From Bacteroidales bacterium KHT7 (GTDB lineage: Bacteria > Bacteroidota > Bacteroidia > Bacteroidales > Bacteroidaceae): 64,000 nucleotides of DNA. The stretch is from positions 23,213-87,212 of the forward strand of contig FNBQ01000019.1 in assembly GCA_900102385.1 (NCBI GenBank), in the 5' to 3' direction. Shown piece by piece: positions 16,535 through 26,797 of this stretch (position 1 is its first letter; each line of letters begins with the position of its first letter). The position numbers and the translations under genes are program-made. The notes under the pieces are model-generated. The model searched no databases. It worked only from the letters and a program-made list of their open reading frames with translations, and was not told the DNA's origin.

Positions 16535-18339
16535 GCGCAGAAAAATATCAGTCGATAATCGCACAACAGAAAGCCGATTTAAAGCGTATCTCGCTCAGAA
16601 TATACGGCTTGGGACTGACTAAACTCGTCGTTTTCGTGCTCACTCCGCTTGCCGTCTACCAACTTTGGGGCGGCAACAGCATTTTAATCTTTGCCGTGGC
16701 ATGCGTGGGAATAGCAGTCTTTCTGCTTCTTTCAAAATGGCAGGACAGATTTCTGTACAAAGAAGACATCTGTAAGGCTCTGATAAAGATAAACAACGAT
16801 GAGATTGCATCGCTCGGCGGCGATTTCTCGGCTTTTGCCGATGGAAAACAGTACACAGACAGCAGTCATCCGTTTACGTTCGATATTGATGTATTCGGCG
16901 CAGGCTCTCTGTTTCAGATGCTAAACCGAACCGCCACGCAACTCGGCAGCAACACTCTGGCAGAATGGCTGAAAAATCCGCTTACAGACAAAGGCGAGAT
17001 TGAAGCGCGACAGAAGGCGGTAGACGAACTGAGCAAAAAAGTTGAGTGGCGACAGTCTTTTGCTGCCGCGGCAACGGTAGGCAACAAGAACAATATCGAA
17101 GACCTCGAAATGCTCGGCCAATGGGCAAAGAGCGGCGATGTTTTCAATAAGCCTATTCTCAGGCTTCTGCCAAAAATCGTCATAGGACTTAACATCGTGA
17201 TGGCAATACTTTTCGTTACAGGCTTGATTAAGGCAGATTTCTACATCTCGCTCTTCTTCGTCATAGCCGTCGCCGCCACGATGATGTCGGGCAAAATCCG
17301 AAAGATTCAGATTGGCTACAACAAGTCGCTCAGCACGCTTTCAACATATTCAAAACTCCTCAGTCTCATAGAGAGTCAAGAGTGGGAAAGCACTTTGCTG
17401 CGCGATATTCAGGCAAGCGTATGCAGCAACGGCGGCAAGGCTTCGGAGTCAATCCGCGCGCTCGACAAGGTGTTGCACAAACTCGACTCCAACAGCAACA
17501 TAATGGTTCTGCTCGTTCTCAACGGACTTTCGCTTAGCGACTTGCGATGTGCCGTCTCGATGGAAAGATGGAAGCACGAGTATGCCGAATCCATTCCTAC
17601 ATGGCTCAAAGCGATTGGCGCGGTTGAGGCTCTGGCATCGCTGGCAAACTTCAGGTTCAACAACCCCGATTACGTCTTTGCCAACATAGCAGAAGACGAC
17701 AGTCTGATAAAAGCAGAAAGTCTGGTGCATCCGCTTATGCCGAATGCTGTGCCAAATTCAATAGACATTAGCAAGAAGCCTTATTTTCTTGTGGTTACGG
17801 GAGCGAACATGGCAGGCAAAAGCACGTATCTGCGCACGGTGGCAACTAACTATGTGCTTGGCTGCATCGGCGCGCCTATGTGTACAACCGACGGCAACAA
17901 CCGTCTGCACCCGGCAACGCTATTCACAAGCCTGCGCACCAACGACTCGCTCAGAAGCGGCGAAAGTTATTTCTTTGCCGAACTGAAGCGTCTGAAGATG
18001 ATTATCGACAGGCTGAACAACGGCGAACGCATGTTTGTAATGCTCGACGAGATTCTGCGGGGAACGAACTCGCACGACAAGCAGCAAGGCAGTTACTCGT
18101 TTGTAAAACAGTTGATACAGATGCAGGCAAACGGCATCATAGCCACGCACGATCTTGCCCTTGCACGGCTGAAGTCGGTCTTTCCCGAAAGCATCTCGAA
18201 CCTTTGCTTCGAGGCTGACATCTGCAACGACGAACTGACATTCAGTTACAAAATACGCGAGGGAGTAGCGCAAAACATGAATGCATGCTTCCTGATGAAA
18301 AAAATGGGAATAAACATTGTAAACGATTTGGAAAATTGA
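16531..18339 (+). CDS. Membrane-anchored MutS-like ATPase
   Basis: A 602-residue protein that starts at the ATG overlapping the murU stop by 4 bp. Two hydrophobic segments near residues 28-68 and another pair near 205-250 place it in the inner membrane. The C-terminal half is a MutS-type ABC ATPase: Walker A TGANMAGKST, Walker B and D-loop LDEILRGTNSHD, and a switch His in IATHDLAL. The mismatch-recognition domain of true MutS is missing. Such membrane MutS-like proteins are common in Bacteroidota and have no established role. Location between murU and PBP4 suggests a link with the envelope rather than mismatch repair. Confidence 0.85.
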   Translation: MSAEKYQSIIAQQKADLKRISLRIYGLGLTKLVVFVLTPLAVYQLWGGNSILIFAVACVGIAVFLLLSKWQDRFLYKEDICKALIKINNDEIASLGGDFSAFADGKQYTDSSHPFTFDIDVFGAGSLFQMLNRTATQLGSNTLAEWLKNPLTDKGEIEARQKAVDELSKKVEWRQSFAAAATVGNKNNIEDLEMLGQWAKSGDVFNKPILRLLPKIVIGLNIVMAILFVTGLIKADFYISLFFVIAVAATMMSGKIRKIQIGYNKSLSTLSTYSKLLSLIESQEWESTLLRDIQASVCSNGGKASESIRALDKVLHKLDSNSNIMVLLVLNGLSLSDLRCAVSMERWKHEYAESIPTWLKAIGAVEALASLANFRFNNPDYVFANIAEDDSLIKAESLVHPLMPNAVPNSIDISKKPYFLVVTGANMAGKSTYLRTVATNYVLGCIGAPMCTTDGNNRLHPATLFTSLRTNDSLRSGESYFFAELKRLKMIIDRLNNGERMFVMLDEILRGTNSHDKQQGSYSFVKQLIQMQANGIIATHDLALARLKSVFPESISNLCFEADICNDELTFSYKIREGVAQNMNACFLMKKMGINIVNDLEN

Positions 18340-19703
18340 AAAAAAGAAGACTGAAGAAAGGCTGCTGGTACATCATCATTCCGTTTCTGGCAATGGCAGC
18401 CATCGCCTTGTTTTACCTGTTTACATACTTGATAAACGAAGCGGGAAACGCCTGCACAAAGAGCGCGCCTGCACCACCAGCCAAAACGATTAAGAAAACG
18501 CCCGAAGAACCTAAGCCCACGGCACAACAGATTGCCTTCGACAACAATCTGAAAGAGGAGATAAACAGTTTTCTGCACTCTCCTCTAAGGCTCGACACGG
18601 GCGAGATTGCCGTCTCGGTATTCAACCTTAGCACCAACCGCGCGGTATTTTCATATCGCGACAGCATGAGGCTTCCGCCGGCATCGTGCCTAAAGATTGC
18701 CACGGCGGTAGCAGCCCTCGAAACACTCGGCATGGACAGCCGTCTGTACTCGTCGTTGCAGATTCGCGGCGACATGAGGGGCGATACGCTCGTAGGCAAT
18801 CTTCTGCTTCGCGCCGATGCCGACCCTCTGCTCGAAAGTTTCGACACGCTGACAACACAACTCCGTCAGCATGGCATCTGCCACATCCGCGGAAATATCT
18901 ACCTCAATATTGCCAAAGAAGACACTCTCGTTCCGCACCCCACGTGCAAATATTGGGACATTCCATACCACAAAGTGCCAATTCTCCTGAAAGGACGAAA
19001 GCGTATAATGAAGGATTTGATTGCATCGCTCCACGCCAAGGGTATCTCGTTCGAGAGCGACGGAAAGGTTAATCCGCCAAAGCCTAACTACAAGATTGTG
19101 GCACGCTCGTCGCACCTGCTGCGCGATGTAATCACGCCCATGATTATACACAGCAGCAACATAAAGGCCGATGCGCTGATGCATCATCTCGACTGGAAGA
19201 CAGGGCGCATAACCGACGGTTGCACGCACTTCGACATTAAGCACTATACCGAGGTTTGGATGGAGAAATCTTTCGGACGAAAGAAGATGGCTGCCATAGA
19301 GCCAGACAGCACAAGGGCATTAGATAGTTTTGTTATAAACGACGGCTCCGGACTCTCGCCCGACAACCGCTTGTCGGCATGTTTCTTGGTTGATATTCTG
19401 AAACGCGTTTACAAAAATGTGCCGATGCGCAACTATTTCATGAACGAGGCTCTCGCCTCTCCCGGCATTCCCGAACGCATGGGCTCGTTGCAGACAAGAC
19501 TCGCCCAACCGCAATACCGCAACCGTCTTTTTTGCAAAACCGGAACGATGGTAACCGTAGGTACTTCGGCCCTTGCCGGATTCATTCACGCACACAACGG
19601 TCAATGGTATGTTTTCTCGATAATAAACACCAACTCACCCGTTGCCGAATCGCGGATATTTCAAGACAAGATTTGCAAGATTATAATAGGAAATCCCCGC
19701 TGA
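18336..19703 (+). CDS. dacB: D-alanyl-D-alanine carboxypeptidase/endopeptidase, PBP4 class (S13)
   Basis: Penicillin-binding protein that removes the last D-Ala or cleaves peptide crosslinks in the periplasm. The S13 motifs are SCLK (SxxK, residues 117-120), SSN in IHSSNIKADAL, and KTG in FCKTGTMVT. An N-terminal membrane anchor (residues 10-33) is preceded by KKRRLKK. The proposed TTG start at 18336 overlaps the MutS-like stop by 4 bp (TTGA) and gives a normal positively charged N-terminus; an in-frame ATG at 18285 would overlap by 55 bp. Peptidoglycan hydrolysis fits with the sugar-recycling genes upstream. From TTG the length is 455 residues. Confidence 0.88.
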   Translation: MKKRRLKKGCWYIIIPFLAMAAIALFYLFTYLINEAGNACTKSAPAPPAKTIKKTPEEPKPTAQQIAFDNNLKEEINSFLHSPLRLDTGEIAVSVFNLSTNRAVFSYRDSMRLPPASCLKIATAVAALETLGMDSRLYSSLQIRGDMRGDTLVGNLLLRADADPLLESFDTLTTQLRQHGICHIRGNIYLNIAKEDTLVPHPTCKYWDIPYHKVPILLKGRKRIMKDLIASLHAKGISFESDGKVNPPKPNYKIVARSSHLLRDVITPMIIHSSNIKADALMHHLDWKTGRITDGCTHFDIKHYTEVWMEKSFGRKKMAAIEPDSTRALDSFVINDGSGLSPDNRLSACFLVDILKRVYKNVPMRNYFMNEALASPGIPERMGSLQTRLAQPQYRNRLFCKTGTMVTVGTSALAGFIHAHNGQWYVFSIINTNSPVAESRIFQDKICKIIIGNPR

Positions 19704-19723
19704 GACTATGCCCAACGGGGATT
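19692..19723. terminator. Hairpin at the dacB end
   Basis: Stem AATCCCCG (19692-19699) and CGGGGATT (19716-19723) spans the dacB stop codon. There is no good T run, so it may be a weak terminator or a 3' end stabiliser between converging genes. Confidence 0.35.
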
Positions 19724-19759
19724 CAGTATTAATATAACATCTTACTAAAAAACTCGCAA

Positions 19760-20425
19760 TTACTTGACGAACTTCTTGCCGTTCTTAACAACTACGCCCT
19801 TGTAGTCTGAGCCAACCTTTACACCCTGAAGGTTGTAAGTTGCGCCGTCTTCAGCAACTTCAACGACCTTAGATACACCAGTTGCAGAATCAATAGTGAT
19901 TGATGTCAAGAACACATTAGTACTAGATGACTTACGAGACAACTTGATGACCTTTGTACCAACTTCTGCATCTGGAACATCAAAAGTCTGAGTTCCCGGT
20001 TTCAAACTATTGTCAAGACCAATATTTGGGAAATCCTCAGAGTCAATCTCTGTTCCATTCTCAAATACAATAGCAGCAGATGCTGATTTCTCTTCATTCT
20101 TATTCAAGAAACCTGTAAGAGAAATTTTATCACCCTTAGCCAATGCATTATTCAAGGTGATGACAATTCGTGCACTTGTATTTTTAGAATTGTCCACTGC
20201 TGCGTCATTTATATTTCCCACTTTTCCATTCAAACAGATAGTGTAGTAATTAACACCTGCCACCGTAACTGGGTAATTAACACGTTCATCTGTTGCCATT
20301 TCAGTAACAGCCTTACCACCAACTTCAGTAACCACACCATCTGAACTTGAAGACCAAGAATAAGTTTGAGCAAAAGAAACTGCAGAAACCATTGCTGCAG
20401 CAACAAGAGTAAAGATTTTCTTCAT
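19760..20425 (-). CDS. Secreted protein with C-terminal sorting-like domain
   Basis: A 221-residue exported protein: signal peptide MKKIFTLVAAAMVSAVSFAQ cleaved after AQ, a beta-rich middle, and a C-terminal block of about 45 residues (TYNLQGVKV, then KGVVVKNGKKFVK) that resembles the C-terminal sorting or anchoring domains of Prevotella secreted proteins. No catalytic motif is seen. A TAnnTTTG promoter lies upstream on this strand. Function unknown. Confidence 0.7.
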   Translation of the reverse strand: MKKIFTLVAAAMVSAVSFAQTYSWSSSSDGVVTEVGGKAVTEMATDERVNYPVTVAGVNYYTICLNGKVGNINDAAVDNSKNTSARIVITLNNALAKGDKISLTGFLNKNEEKSASAAIVFENGTEIDSEDFPNIGLDNSLKPGTQTFDVPDAEVGTKVIKLSRKSSSTNVFLTSITIDSATGVSKVVEVAEDGATYNLQGVKVGSDYKGVVVKNGKKFVK

Positions 20426-20516
20426 AGGTAAAAAATTAAAAAGAGTTTTACATTAAATTAGTTAGTAATCACATTTGGTATTACTCAAACATTTTATGTC
20501 TTAGAAATACCGATTG

Positions 20517-20549
20517 CAAACATAATAAATAAATTTAAAAACACACAAA
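20517..20549 (-). promoter_or_regulatory. Promoter of the secreted protein gene
   Basis: Read on the minus strand: TATGTTTG (complement of 20517-20524) with TTTG at 20546-20549, spacing 21 bp. Confidence 0.5.
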
Positions 20550-20916
20550 AAAATGTTATTATTTTTCGCATTCCGCTAAACATTTTTTATTTCCGTGTAC
20601 GAAAACACCACATTTTGTGTTCGCCAACATATATTTTCTGTTTCTAAACAGCATTATTTCATTTTTTCTATAAAAACATACAATAATGTTTAACGGATTT
20701 TTTACAATTTCCATCCATAATCATCTTACTATTTTTCTTTATCCGAAAAAATCCAACTAAAATGAAAAGAAAGTTTTTTTGTTTTTCACATCAAAATAAT
20801 TCTTAACCAAAGGCATTACCTGTTCGGATAAAAGTGCCACAATGAGCAGGAAAATGTTCTAAATGAGCAAAAAAGCAAGTCCTAACGGCTGATTAGTCCG
20901 AAAATGCTACTATATT

Positions 20917-20947
20917 TTTGTCAAGTCGTTAAAAAGCACTATCTTTG
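20917..20947 (+). promoter_or_regulatory. Promoter of prfA
   Basis: TTTG at 20917-20920 and TATCTTTG at 20940-20947 with exactly 19 bp between, the best consensus promoter in the window. The 5' untranslated region is short, about 12 nt. Confidence 0.8.
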
Positions 20948-20965
20948 CACAAATATCAACACTTT

Positions 20966-22075
20966 ATGGCAGAAAACAACATTTTAGACAAGCTTGACGG
21001 ACTGGTGAGCAGATTCGAGGAGGTCTCGACCCTGATTACCGACCCTAACGTTATTGGCGATCAGAAACGCTACGTAAAGCTGACTAAAGAATACAAGGAT
21101 CTTGAAGATATTCTCAAGGCTCGAAAGGCTTATATTCAGGCACTTGAGAACCAAAAGGAAGCAAAGAACATATTAACAAACGAGCAGGATGCCGACCTGA
21201 AGGAAATGGCACGCGAGATGCTCAACGAGGCTGAAACAAAAATTCCGGCCTTGGAAGAGGAAATTAAACTTCTGCTTGTGCCTGCCGACCCTGAAGACGA
21301 CAAAAACGTGATGATGGAAATCCGTGGCGGAACGGGCGGCGACGAGGCTGCACTCTTTGCTGGAGATCTCTTCCGCATGTACAGCAAATATTGCGAGACA
21401 AAAGGCTGGAAGGTTGCCGTATCAAGTTTCAGCGAAGGTGCTGCCGGCGGTTTCAAGGAAATAATCTTCAGCGTGTCGGGCGAGAAGGTTTACGGCACTC
21501 TGAAATACGAATCGGGCGTGCATCGCGTTCAGCGCGTTCCGGCAACCGAGACTCAGGGACGCGTACACACATCGGCTGCAACCGTTGCCGTGCTTCCAGA
21601 GGCCCAGCCATTCGATGTTGAAATTAACGAGGGCGAAATAAAGTGGGATACATTCCGTTCGAGTGGTGCAGGCGGCCAGAATGTAAACAAGGTAGAATCG
21701 GGCGTTCGTCTGCGCTACATGTGGAAGAACCCTAACACCGGCGAGGTTGATGAAATCCTCATCGAGTGTACCGAGACGCGCGACCAGCCTAAGAACAAGG
21801 AGCGAGCACTTGCCCGACTCCGCACATTCATCTACGACAAGGAGCACCAGAAATATATCGACGATATTGCAAGCCGTCGAAAGACTCTCGTGTCAACAGG
21901 CGACCGTTCTGCAAAAATCCGCACATACAACTATCCGCAGGGACGAATTACCGACCACCGCATAGGATACACCATATACAACCTCAACGCATTTATGGAC
22001 GGCGACATTCAGGACTGCATAGACCACCTGATTGTGGCAGAGAATGCCGAGAGACTGAAGGAAAGCGAACTATAA
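20966..22075 (+). CDS. prfA: Peptide chain release factor 1
   Basis: Class I release factor for UAA and UAG. From the ATG at 20966 there are 369 residues. The GGQ peptidyl-hydrolysis motif is in [14 protein letters not shown]. The codon-recognition region lies in the preceding domain, around [15 protein letters not shown]. The upstream in-frame ATG at 20945 overlaps the promoter -7 box and is rejected. pyrF follows after 16 bp. Confidence 0.95.
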   Translation: MAENNILDKLDGLVSRFEEVSTLITDPNVIGDQKRYVKLTKEYKDLEDILKARKAYIQALENQKEAKNILTNEQDADLKEMAREMLNEAETKIPALEEEIKLLLVPADPEDDKNVMMEIRGGTGGDEAALFAGDLFRMYSKYCETKGWKVAVSSFSEGAAGGFKEIIFSVSGEKVYGTLKYESGVHRVQRVPATETQGRVHTSAATVAVLPEAQPFDVEINEGEIKWDTFRSSGAGGQNVNKVESGVRLRYMWKNPNTGEVDEILIECTETRDQPKNKERALARLRTFIYDKEHQKYIDDIASRRKTLVSTGDRSAKIRTYNYPQGRITDHRIGYTIYNLNAFMDGDIQDCIDHLIVAENAERLKESEL

Positions 22076-22091
22076 CATAATCACACATACA

Positions 22092-22919
22092 ATGGACAAG
22101 AAACAACTATTCGAGAACATCAAGGCAAAGAAATCGTTCCTTTGCGTTGGTCTTGATACAGATATCAAGAAGATACCGCAGCATCTTCTAAAGGAAGAAG
22201 ATCCGATCTTCTCATTCAACAAGGCAATCATAGATGCAACCGCACCTTATTGTATAGCATACAAGCCAAACCTCGCCTTCTACGAGAGCATGGGCGTAAA
22301 GGGCTGGATTTCGTTCGAGAAGACAATAAAGTATCTCAACGAGAACTATCCAAACCACTTCATAATTGCCGACGCAAAGCGCGGCGACATTGGCAACACA
22401 TCGGCTATGTATGCCCGCACCTTCTTCGAAGAGATGAACATCGACTCGGTTACAGTTGCACCATACATGGGCGAAGACAGCGTGAGCCCGTTCCTTACAT
22501 ATCCTAACAAGTGGGTTATCCTGCTTGCGCTTACAAGCAACAAGGGTTCGCACGACTTTCAGCTTACAGCCGACAGCAACGGCGAGCGTCTGTTCGAGAA
22601 AGTTCTCCGCCAGTCACAGAACTGGGGCAACGACGAGAACATGATGTACGTTGTTGGCGCAACACAGGGCAAGATGTTCGAGGACATCCGCAAGGTTGCT
22701 CCAAACCACTTCCTGCTCGTTCCGGGCATCGGCGCACAGGGCGGCAGCCTCGAAGAAGTGTGCAAGTACGGAATGAACAGCACCTGCGGACTGATTGTAA
22801 ACTCGAGCCGAGCAATAATCTATGCCGACAGCACCGAGAACTTCGCAAAGGTGGCTGCCGAGAAGGCAAAGGAGGTTCAGCAGCAGATGGAGGCAGAACT
22901 TGCCAAAGCAGGTCTGTAA
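22092..22919 (+). CDS. pyrF: Orotidine 5'-phosphate decarboxylase
   Basis: Final step of UMP synthesis, OMP to UMP. The 275-residue length and the motif [12 protein letters not shown] (catalytic Lys-Asp) define the longer type 2 OMP decarboxylase. [11 protein letters not shown] is the phosphate-binding loop. Transcribed with prfA and closed by a terminator. Confidence 0.94.
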   Translation: MDKKQLFENIKAKKSFLCVGLDTDIKKIPQHLLKEEDPIFSFNKAIIDATAPYCIAYKPNLAFYESMGVKGWISFEKTIKYLNENYPNHFIIADAKRGDIGNTSAMYARTFFEEMNIDSVTVAPYMGEDSVSPFLTYPNKWVILLALTSNKGSHDFQLTADSNGERLFEKVLRQSQNWGNDENMMYVVGATQGKMFEDIRKVAPNHFLLVPGIGAQGGSLEEVCKYGMNSTCGLIVNSSRAIIYADSTENFAKVAAEKAKEVQQQMEAELAKAGL

Positions 22920-22922
22920 CAG

Positions 22923-22950
22923 AAAACTCGAACAAATAATTTGAGTTTTT
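22923..22950 (+). terminator. Terminator after pyrF
   Basis: Stem AAAACTCGAA (22923-22932) and TTTGAGTTTT (22940-22949) with one G-T pair, ending in T. Confidence 0.65.
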
Positions 22951-23013
22951 GTCGGTTTATTAATTTTTTTTTACGTTATTTGCATATCAATGTGAAATAG
23001 CATTAGTTACAAT

Positions 23014-24057
23014 ATGGATTTTTCAGCTAAACAGATAGCCGAGTTCGTTCAGGGCACCGTGGTTGGTGATGAGAACGCAACAGTAAATACATTCGCTAAA
23101 ATAGAGGAGGGAAAGCCCGGCGCTATCTCATTCCTCTCGAACGAGAAATATACTCATTACATATATGATACCGAATCGTCAATCGTTCTTATAAACAAGA
23201 GCGTAACACTCGACAAGCCGGTAAAAGCAACCCTTATAAAAGTAGACAACGCGTATGAATGCGTAGCAAAACTTCTTGCTCTCTACGAAATGAGCAAGCC
23301 AAGGAAGAAAGGCATTCACCCAACAGCCGTAATTTCAGAAAGTGCTAAGGTGGGCGAAGACTGCTACATAGGCGCATACGCTGTTATTGGCGACAACTCG
23401 GTTGTGGGCGACGGATGCCAGATTTATCCTCACGCTGTAATCGGCGACAAGGTTACGGTTGGCGACGGATGCACGCTCTACCCTAACACAACCGTATATC
23501 ATGGCTGCAAACTCGGCAACAGAGTGGTTTTACACTCTGGCTGCGTAATCGGTGCCGACGGATTTGGATTCGCTCCTACTCCAGAGGGCTACGAGAAGAT
23601 TCCGCAGATTGGTATCGTAACCATCGAGGACGATGTTGAGATTGGTGCAAACGCATGTGTAGACCGTTCAACAATGGGTTCGACATACGTTCGCCACGGC
23701 GTTAAACTCGACAACATGGTGCAGATTGCCCACAACGTTGAGGTTGGAGCAAACACCGTGATGAGCGCACAGGTAGGCATCGCCGGCTCGACAAAGGTTG
23801 GCGAATGGTGTATGTTTGGCGGTCAGGTTGGAATTGCAGGTCACGCACATATTGCCGACCATACCAACATAGGCGCACAGAGCGGCATTCCAAGCGACGT
23901 GAAGAAACCGGGACAGAACCTTATGGGCTATCCTGCAACCGACTTCAGAAGTTTTGCACGCCAGAGCGCAGCAATAAAGAATCTTCCCGACATGGTTAGA
24001 GAATTCAACCAGTTGAAAAGGGAACTTGCACAGTTAAAAGAACAAATAACAAAATAG
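23014..24057 (+). CDS. lpxD: UDP-3-O-(3-hydroxyacyl)glucosamine N-acyltransferase
   Basis: Third step of lipid A synthesis, N-acylation with a 3-hydroxyacyl-ACP. 347 residues: an N-terminal uridine-binding domain (1-100), then left-handed beta-helix hexapeptide repeats from about 105 ([14 protein letters not shown] onward) with the catalytic His in [11 protein letters not shown], and a C-terminal helix. Four base pairs separate it from lpxC/fabZ, so the lipid A genes form an operon. Confidence 0.95.
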   Translation: MDFSAKQIAEFVQGTVVGDENATVNTFAKIEEGKPGAISFLSNEKYTHYIYDTESSIVLINKSVTLDKPVKATLIKVDNAYECVAKLLALYEMSKPRKKGIHPTAVISESAKVGEDCYIGAYAVIGDNSVVGDGCQIYPHAVIGDKVTVGDGCTLYPNTTVYHGCKLGNRVVLHSGCVIGADGFGFAPTPEGYEKIPQIGIVTIEDDVEIGANACVDRSTMGSTYVRHGVKLDNMVQIAHNVEVGANTVMSAQVGIAGSTKVGEWCMFGGQVGIAGHAHIADHTNIGAQSGIPSDVKKPGQNLMGYPATDFRSFARQSAAIKNLPDMVREFNQLKRELAQLKEQITK

Positions 24058-24061
24058 TATA

Positions 24062-25447
24062 ATGTTAAAGCAGAATACACTTAAAGGCAGCTTTTCACTC
24101 TACGGAAAAGGTCTGCACACAGGCTTGAGCCTTACAGTCACATTCAATCCTGCACCAGAGAATACTGGCTACAAGATTCAGCGAATTGACCTTGAAGGAC
24201 AGCCTATTATCGATGCAATAGCAGAAAATGTTGTAGACACACAGCGCGGAACAGTTCTTGCCAAGGGCGAGGCTCGCGTAAGCACCGTTGAGCACGCAAT
24301 GGCTGCACTTTATATAAAAGGTATAGACAACTGTCTTATTCAGGTTAACGGACCAGAGTTCCCGATTCTGGATGGTAGTGCAGAGCAGTATATCGAAGCT
24401 ATCAACCGCATCGGTATTCAGGAGCAGACAGCCGTTAAGGACGTTTACTATATCCGCAAGAAAGTTGAGTTCAAGGACGAGGAGACAGGTGCTTGCATCA
24501 CCCTTCTGCCTGACGAGAACTTCAGCATAACAACAATGATTTCCTACGATTCGCAGGTGCTTGCATCACAGTTTGCAACACTCGACGACCCTAAGAATTT
24601 CGACAAGGAGATTGCCGCGGCCCGCACTTTCGTCTTCGTTCGCGAGATTGAGCCTCTATTGGCAGCCGGACTGATTAAGGGCGGCGACCTCGACAACGCT
24701 ATCGTTATCTACGAGAGAGAAGTATCTCAGGATACACTCGACAAACTTGCCGACATGATTGGCACAGAGCATTGCGACGCAAAGAAACTTGGCTATCTTA
24801 ACAGAAAGCCTCTTGTTTGGGAGAATGAGCCTGCACGCCACAAGTTGCTCGACATCATCGGCGACATGGCACTTATCGGCAAGCCTATCTGCGGTAGAAT
24901 CATCGCCACACGTCCGGGACACACAATCAACAACAAGTTTGCACGCCAGATGCGTCGCGAAATCAGAAAGCACGACATTCAGGCACCGGCATACGATGTT
25001 AATCAGCCACCAATCATGGATGTAAACCGCATCCGCGAATGCCTTCCACACCGCTATCCATTCCAGTTGGTAGACAAGGTAATCGAGGTTGGCTCAAACT
25101 ATATCGTTGCAGTAAAGAACGTTACAAGTAACGAACCATTCTTCCAAGGCCATTTCCCTCAGGAGCCTGTAATGCCTGGCGTTCTTCAGATTGAGGCAAT
25201 GGCACAGGCTGGCGGTATGCTCGTTCTGAGCACCGTTGAAGAGCCAGAGCGCTGGAGCACATACTTCATGAAGATTGATGAGGTTAAGTTCCGCCAGAAA
25301 GTTGTTCCGGGCGATACTCTCGTATTCAGAGTAGCACTTCTTGCACCGCTGCGCCACGGCATCTCTTCGATGAAGGGATACGCATTCGTAGGCGAAAATG
25401 TTGTGTGCGAGGCAACATTCACCGCACAGATTATAAAGAATAAATAA
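24062..25447 (+). CDS. lpxC: Fused LpxC deacetylase and FabZ dehydratase
   Basis: Bifunctional 461-residue protein, a fusion characteristic of Bacteroidota. Residues 1-305 are the zinc amidase LpxC: VSTVEHAMAAL carries one zinc His, HKLLDIIGD the other His and Asp. Residues 315-461 are FabZ, which removes water from 3-hydroxyacyl-ACP: PHRYPFQLVDK (catalytic His) and PGVLQIEAMAQ (catalytic Glu). The fusion joins lipid A commitment with the enzyme that competes for the same hydroxyacyl-ACP pool. Spacing to lpxA is 6 bp. Confidence 0.95.
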   Translation: MLKQNTLKGSFSLYGKGLHTGLSLTVTFNPAPENTGYKIQRIDLEGQPIIDAIAENVVDTQRGTVLAKGEARVSTVEHAMAALYIKGIDNCLIQVNGPEFPILDGSAEQYIEAINRIGIQEQTAVKDVYYIRKKVEFKDEETGACITLLPDENFSITTMISYDSQVLASQFATLDDPKNFDKEIAAARTFVFVREIEPLLAAGLIKGGDLDNAIVIYEREVSQDTLDKLADMIGTEHCDAKKLGYLNRKPLVWENEPARHKLLDIIGDMALIGKPICGRIIATRPGHTINNKFARQMRREIRKHDIQAPAYDVNQPPIMDVNRIRECLPHRYPFQLVDKVIEVGSNYIVAVKNVTSNEPFFQGHFPQEPVMPGVLQIEAMAQAGGMLVLSTVEEPERWSTYFMKIDEVKFRQKVVPGDTLVFRVALLAPLRHGISSMKGYAFVGENVVCEATFTAQIIKNK

Positions 25448-25453
25448 TAGATA

Positions 25454-26227
25454 ATGAGCAAAATAAGTCCACTGGCATACATTGATCCTGAAGCAAAGAT
25501 TGGTGAAAACTGCGAAATCGGTCCTTTCTGCTTCATTGACAAGAATGTTGTTATAGGCGACAACAACGTAATTATGAATAATGTGAGCATTCTTTACGGT
25601 GCTCGCATAGGAAATGGCAACACCTTCTTTCCCGGTGCCGTGATAAGCGCGGTTCCTCAGGACCTCAAGTTCAAGGGAGAGGAGACAACCACTCAGATTG
25701 GCGACAACAACAAGATTCGCGAGAATGTAACAATTCACCGCGGAACGGCATCAAAGGGCACGACAATTGTCGGAAGCAACAACCTTTTGATGGAGACCGT
25801 ACACGTTGCGCACGACTGCGTTATCGGTAGCAACTGCATCGTTGGTAACTCAACAAAGTTTGCCGGCGAGGTTGTGGTTGACGATTGCGCCGTTATCAGC
25901 GCAGCCGTTCTTGTTCACCAGTTCTGCCACATCGGCAGTTATGTAATGGTTCAGGGCGGCTCTCGTTCAAGCAAGGACATTCCTCCTTTCATCACAGCAG
26001 CACGAGAGCCTATCAGTTATACCGGACTTAACCTTGTGGGGCTGCGCCGCCGCGGGTTCAGCAATGAGCGCATAGAGAATATCCACAACGCTTATCGACT
26101 GATTTACACAAGCAACCTTAACGTGTCGGACGCACTTGAGAGAATAAAGGCAGATTTAGAGATGAACGACGACATCAAGTATATCGTCAACTTCATCGAA
26201 AGTTCGGCCAGAGGTATTATTAGATAA
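25454..26227 (+). CDS. lpxA: UDP-N-acetylglucosamine O-acyltransferase
   Basis: First step of lipid A synthesis. 257 residues: hexapeptide beta-helix (IGENCEIGPFCFI onward) with the catalytic His in VHVAHDCVIG and the C-terminal helical domain (RRRGFSNERIENIHNAYR). It is encoded after lpxC/fabZ, as in other Bacteroidota. Confidence 0.95.
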   Translation: MSKISPLAYIDPEAKIGENCEIGPFCFIDKNVVIGDNNVIMNNVSILYGARIGNGNTFFPGAVISAVPQDLKFKGEETTTQIGDNNKIRENVTIHRGTASKGTTIVGSNNLLMETVHVAHDCVIGSNCIVGNSTKFAGEVVVDDCAVISAAVLVHQFCHIGSYVMVQGGSRSSKDIPPFITAAREPISYTGLNLVGLRRRGFSNERIENIHNAYRLIYTSNLNVSDALERIKADLEMNDDIKYIVNFIESSARGIIR

Positions 26228-26239
26228 AATAATAGCGAT

Positions 26240-26797
26240 ATGGTTTACACATTCACCGTCTTCTCTGAAGAGGTTGAGGATTTCGGCGCAATCATCAAGA
26301 TTGACTCAGAAGCAACGTTCCTCGACCTGCACAAGACTATCTTGAAGGCATGCAAGTATTCCGACGACCAGATGACAAGTTTCTACACTTGCTCGGACAA
26401 CTGGGAGAAGGAGCACGAAGTAACCCTTGAGGACATGGGCGACGACGGCTATGACGAAAAGTACGTCATGGCAGAGACTCATCTCGACGAACTTCTCGAA
26501 GAAGAGAATCAGAAGGTTGCCTACATCTTCGACCCGATGGCAGAGCGAATGCTCTTCCTCGAACTGTCGAAGGTTGAATACAGCAAGGACCTCGACAAGC
26601 CTGAAATAGTCAAGGTAAAGGGCAGCGCGCCTCAGCAGATGCTCGACTTTGACGACCTGATGACTAAAGCCCCAGCCATTGGCAACGCTGCCGATATGGG
26701 ACTTGGCGAGGATTTCTTCGGCGACGAAGGTTTCAACGAAGATGAACTTGACCTCGAAGGCATGGAGTTCAGCGATGGAGACCCTTATGCAAACTAA
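26240..26797 (+). CDS. pRiA4b ORF-3-like (IS1096 passenger TnpR-like) protein
   Basis: A 185-residue acidic cytosolic protein. The N-terminal 130 residues ([48 protein letters not shown]) match the pRiA4b ORF-3-like fold. The tail (130-185) is a very acidic low-complexity stretch rich in Asp, Glu and Gly. Despite the family name there are no mobile-element features around it. It sits between lpxA (12 bp) and miaA (overlapping). Function unknown. Confidence 0.7.
   Translation: MVYTFTVFSEEVEDFGAIIKIDSEATFLDLHKTILKACKYSDDQMTSFYTCSDNWEKEHEVTLEDMGDDGYDEKYVMAETHLDELLEEENQKVAYIFDPMAERMLFLELSKVEYSKDLDKPEIVKVKGSAPQQMLDFDDLMTKAPAIGNAADMGLGEDFFGDEGFNEDELDLEGMEFSDGDPYAN

Larger units (their letters stand above)
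20426..20965. other. AT-rich intergenic region with divergent promoters
   Basis: 540 bp without a gene. It contains a minus-strand promoter near 20517-20549 and the prfA promoter at 20917-20947. The middle (about 20550-20900) is very AT-rich and shows no ORF or long hairpin to the eye. Confidence 0.6.

Noticed and set aside
18285..18335. ATG start at 18285 for PBP4
   Set aside because: It would place 17 polar residues before the membrane anchor and overlap the MutS-like gene by 55 bp. The TTG at 18336 gives the same 4-bp coupling as the two upstream junctions, though this remains uncertain.
26240..26797. Mobile element, because of the IS1096 passenger-like family name
   Set aside because: No transposase, inverted repeats or composition change; the gene lies inside the lpx-miaA operon.
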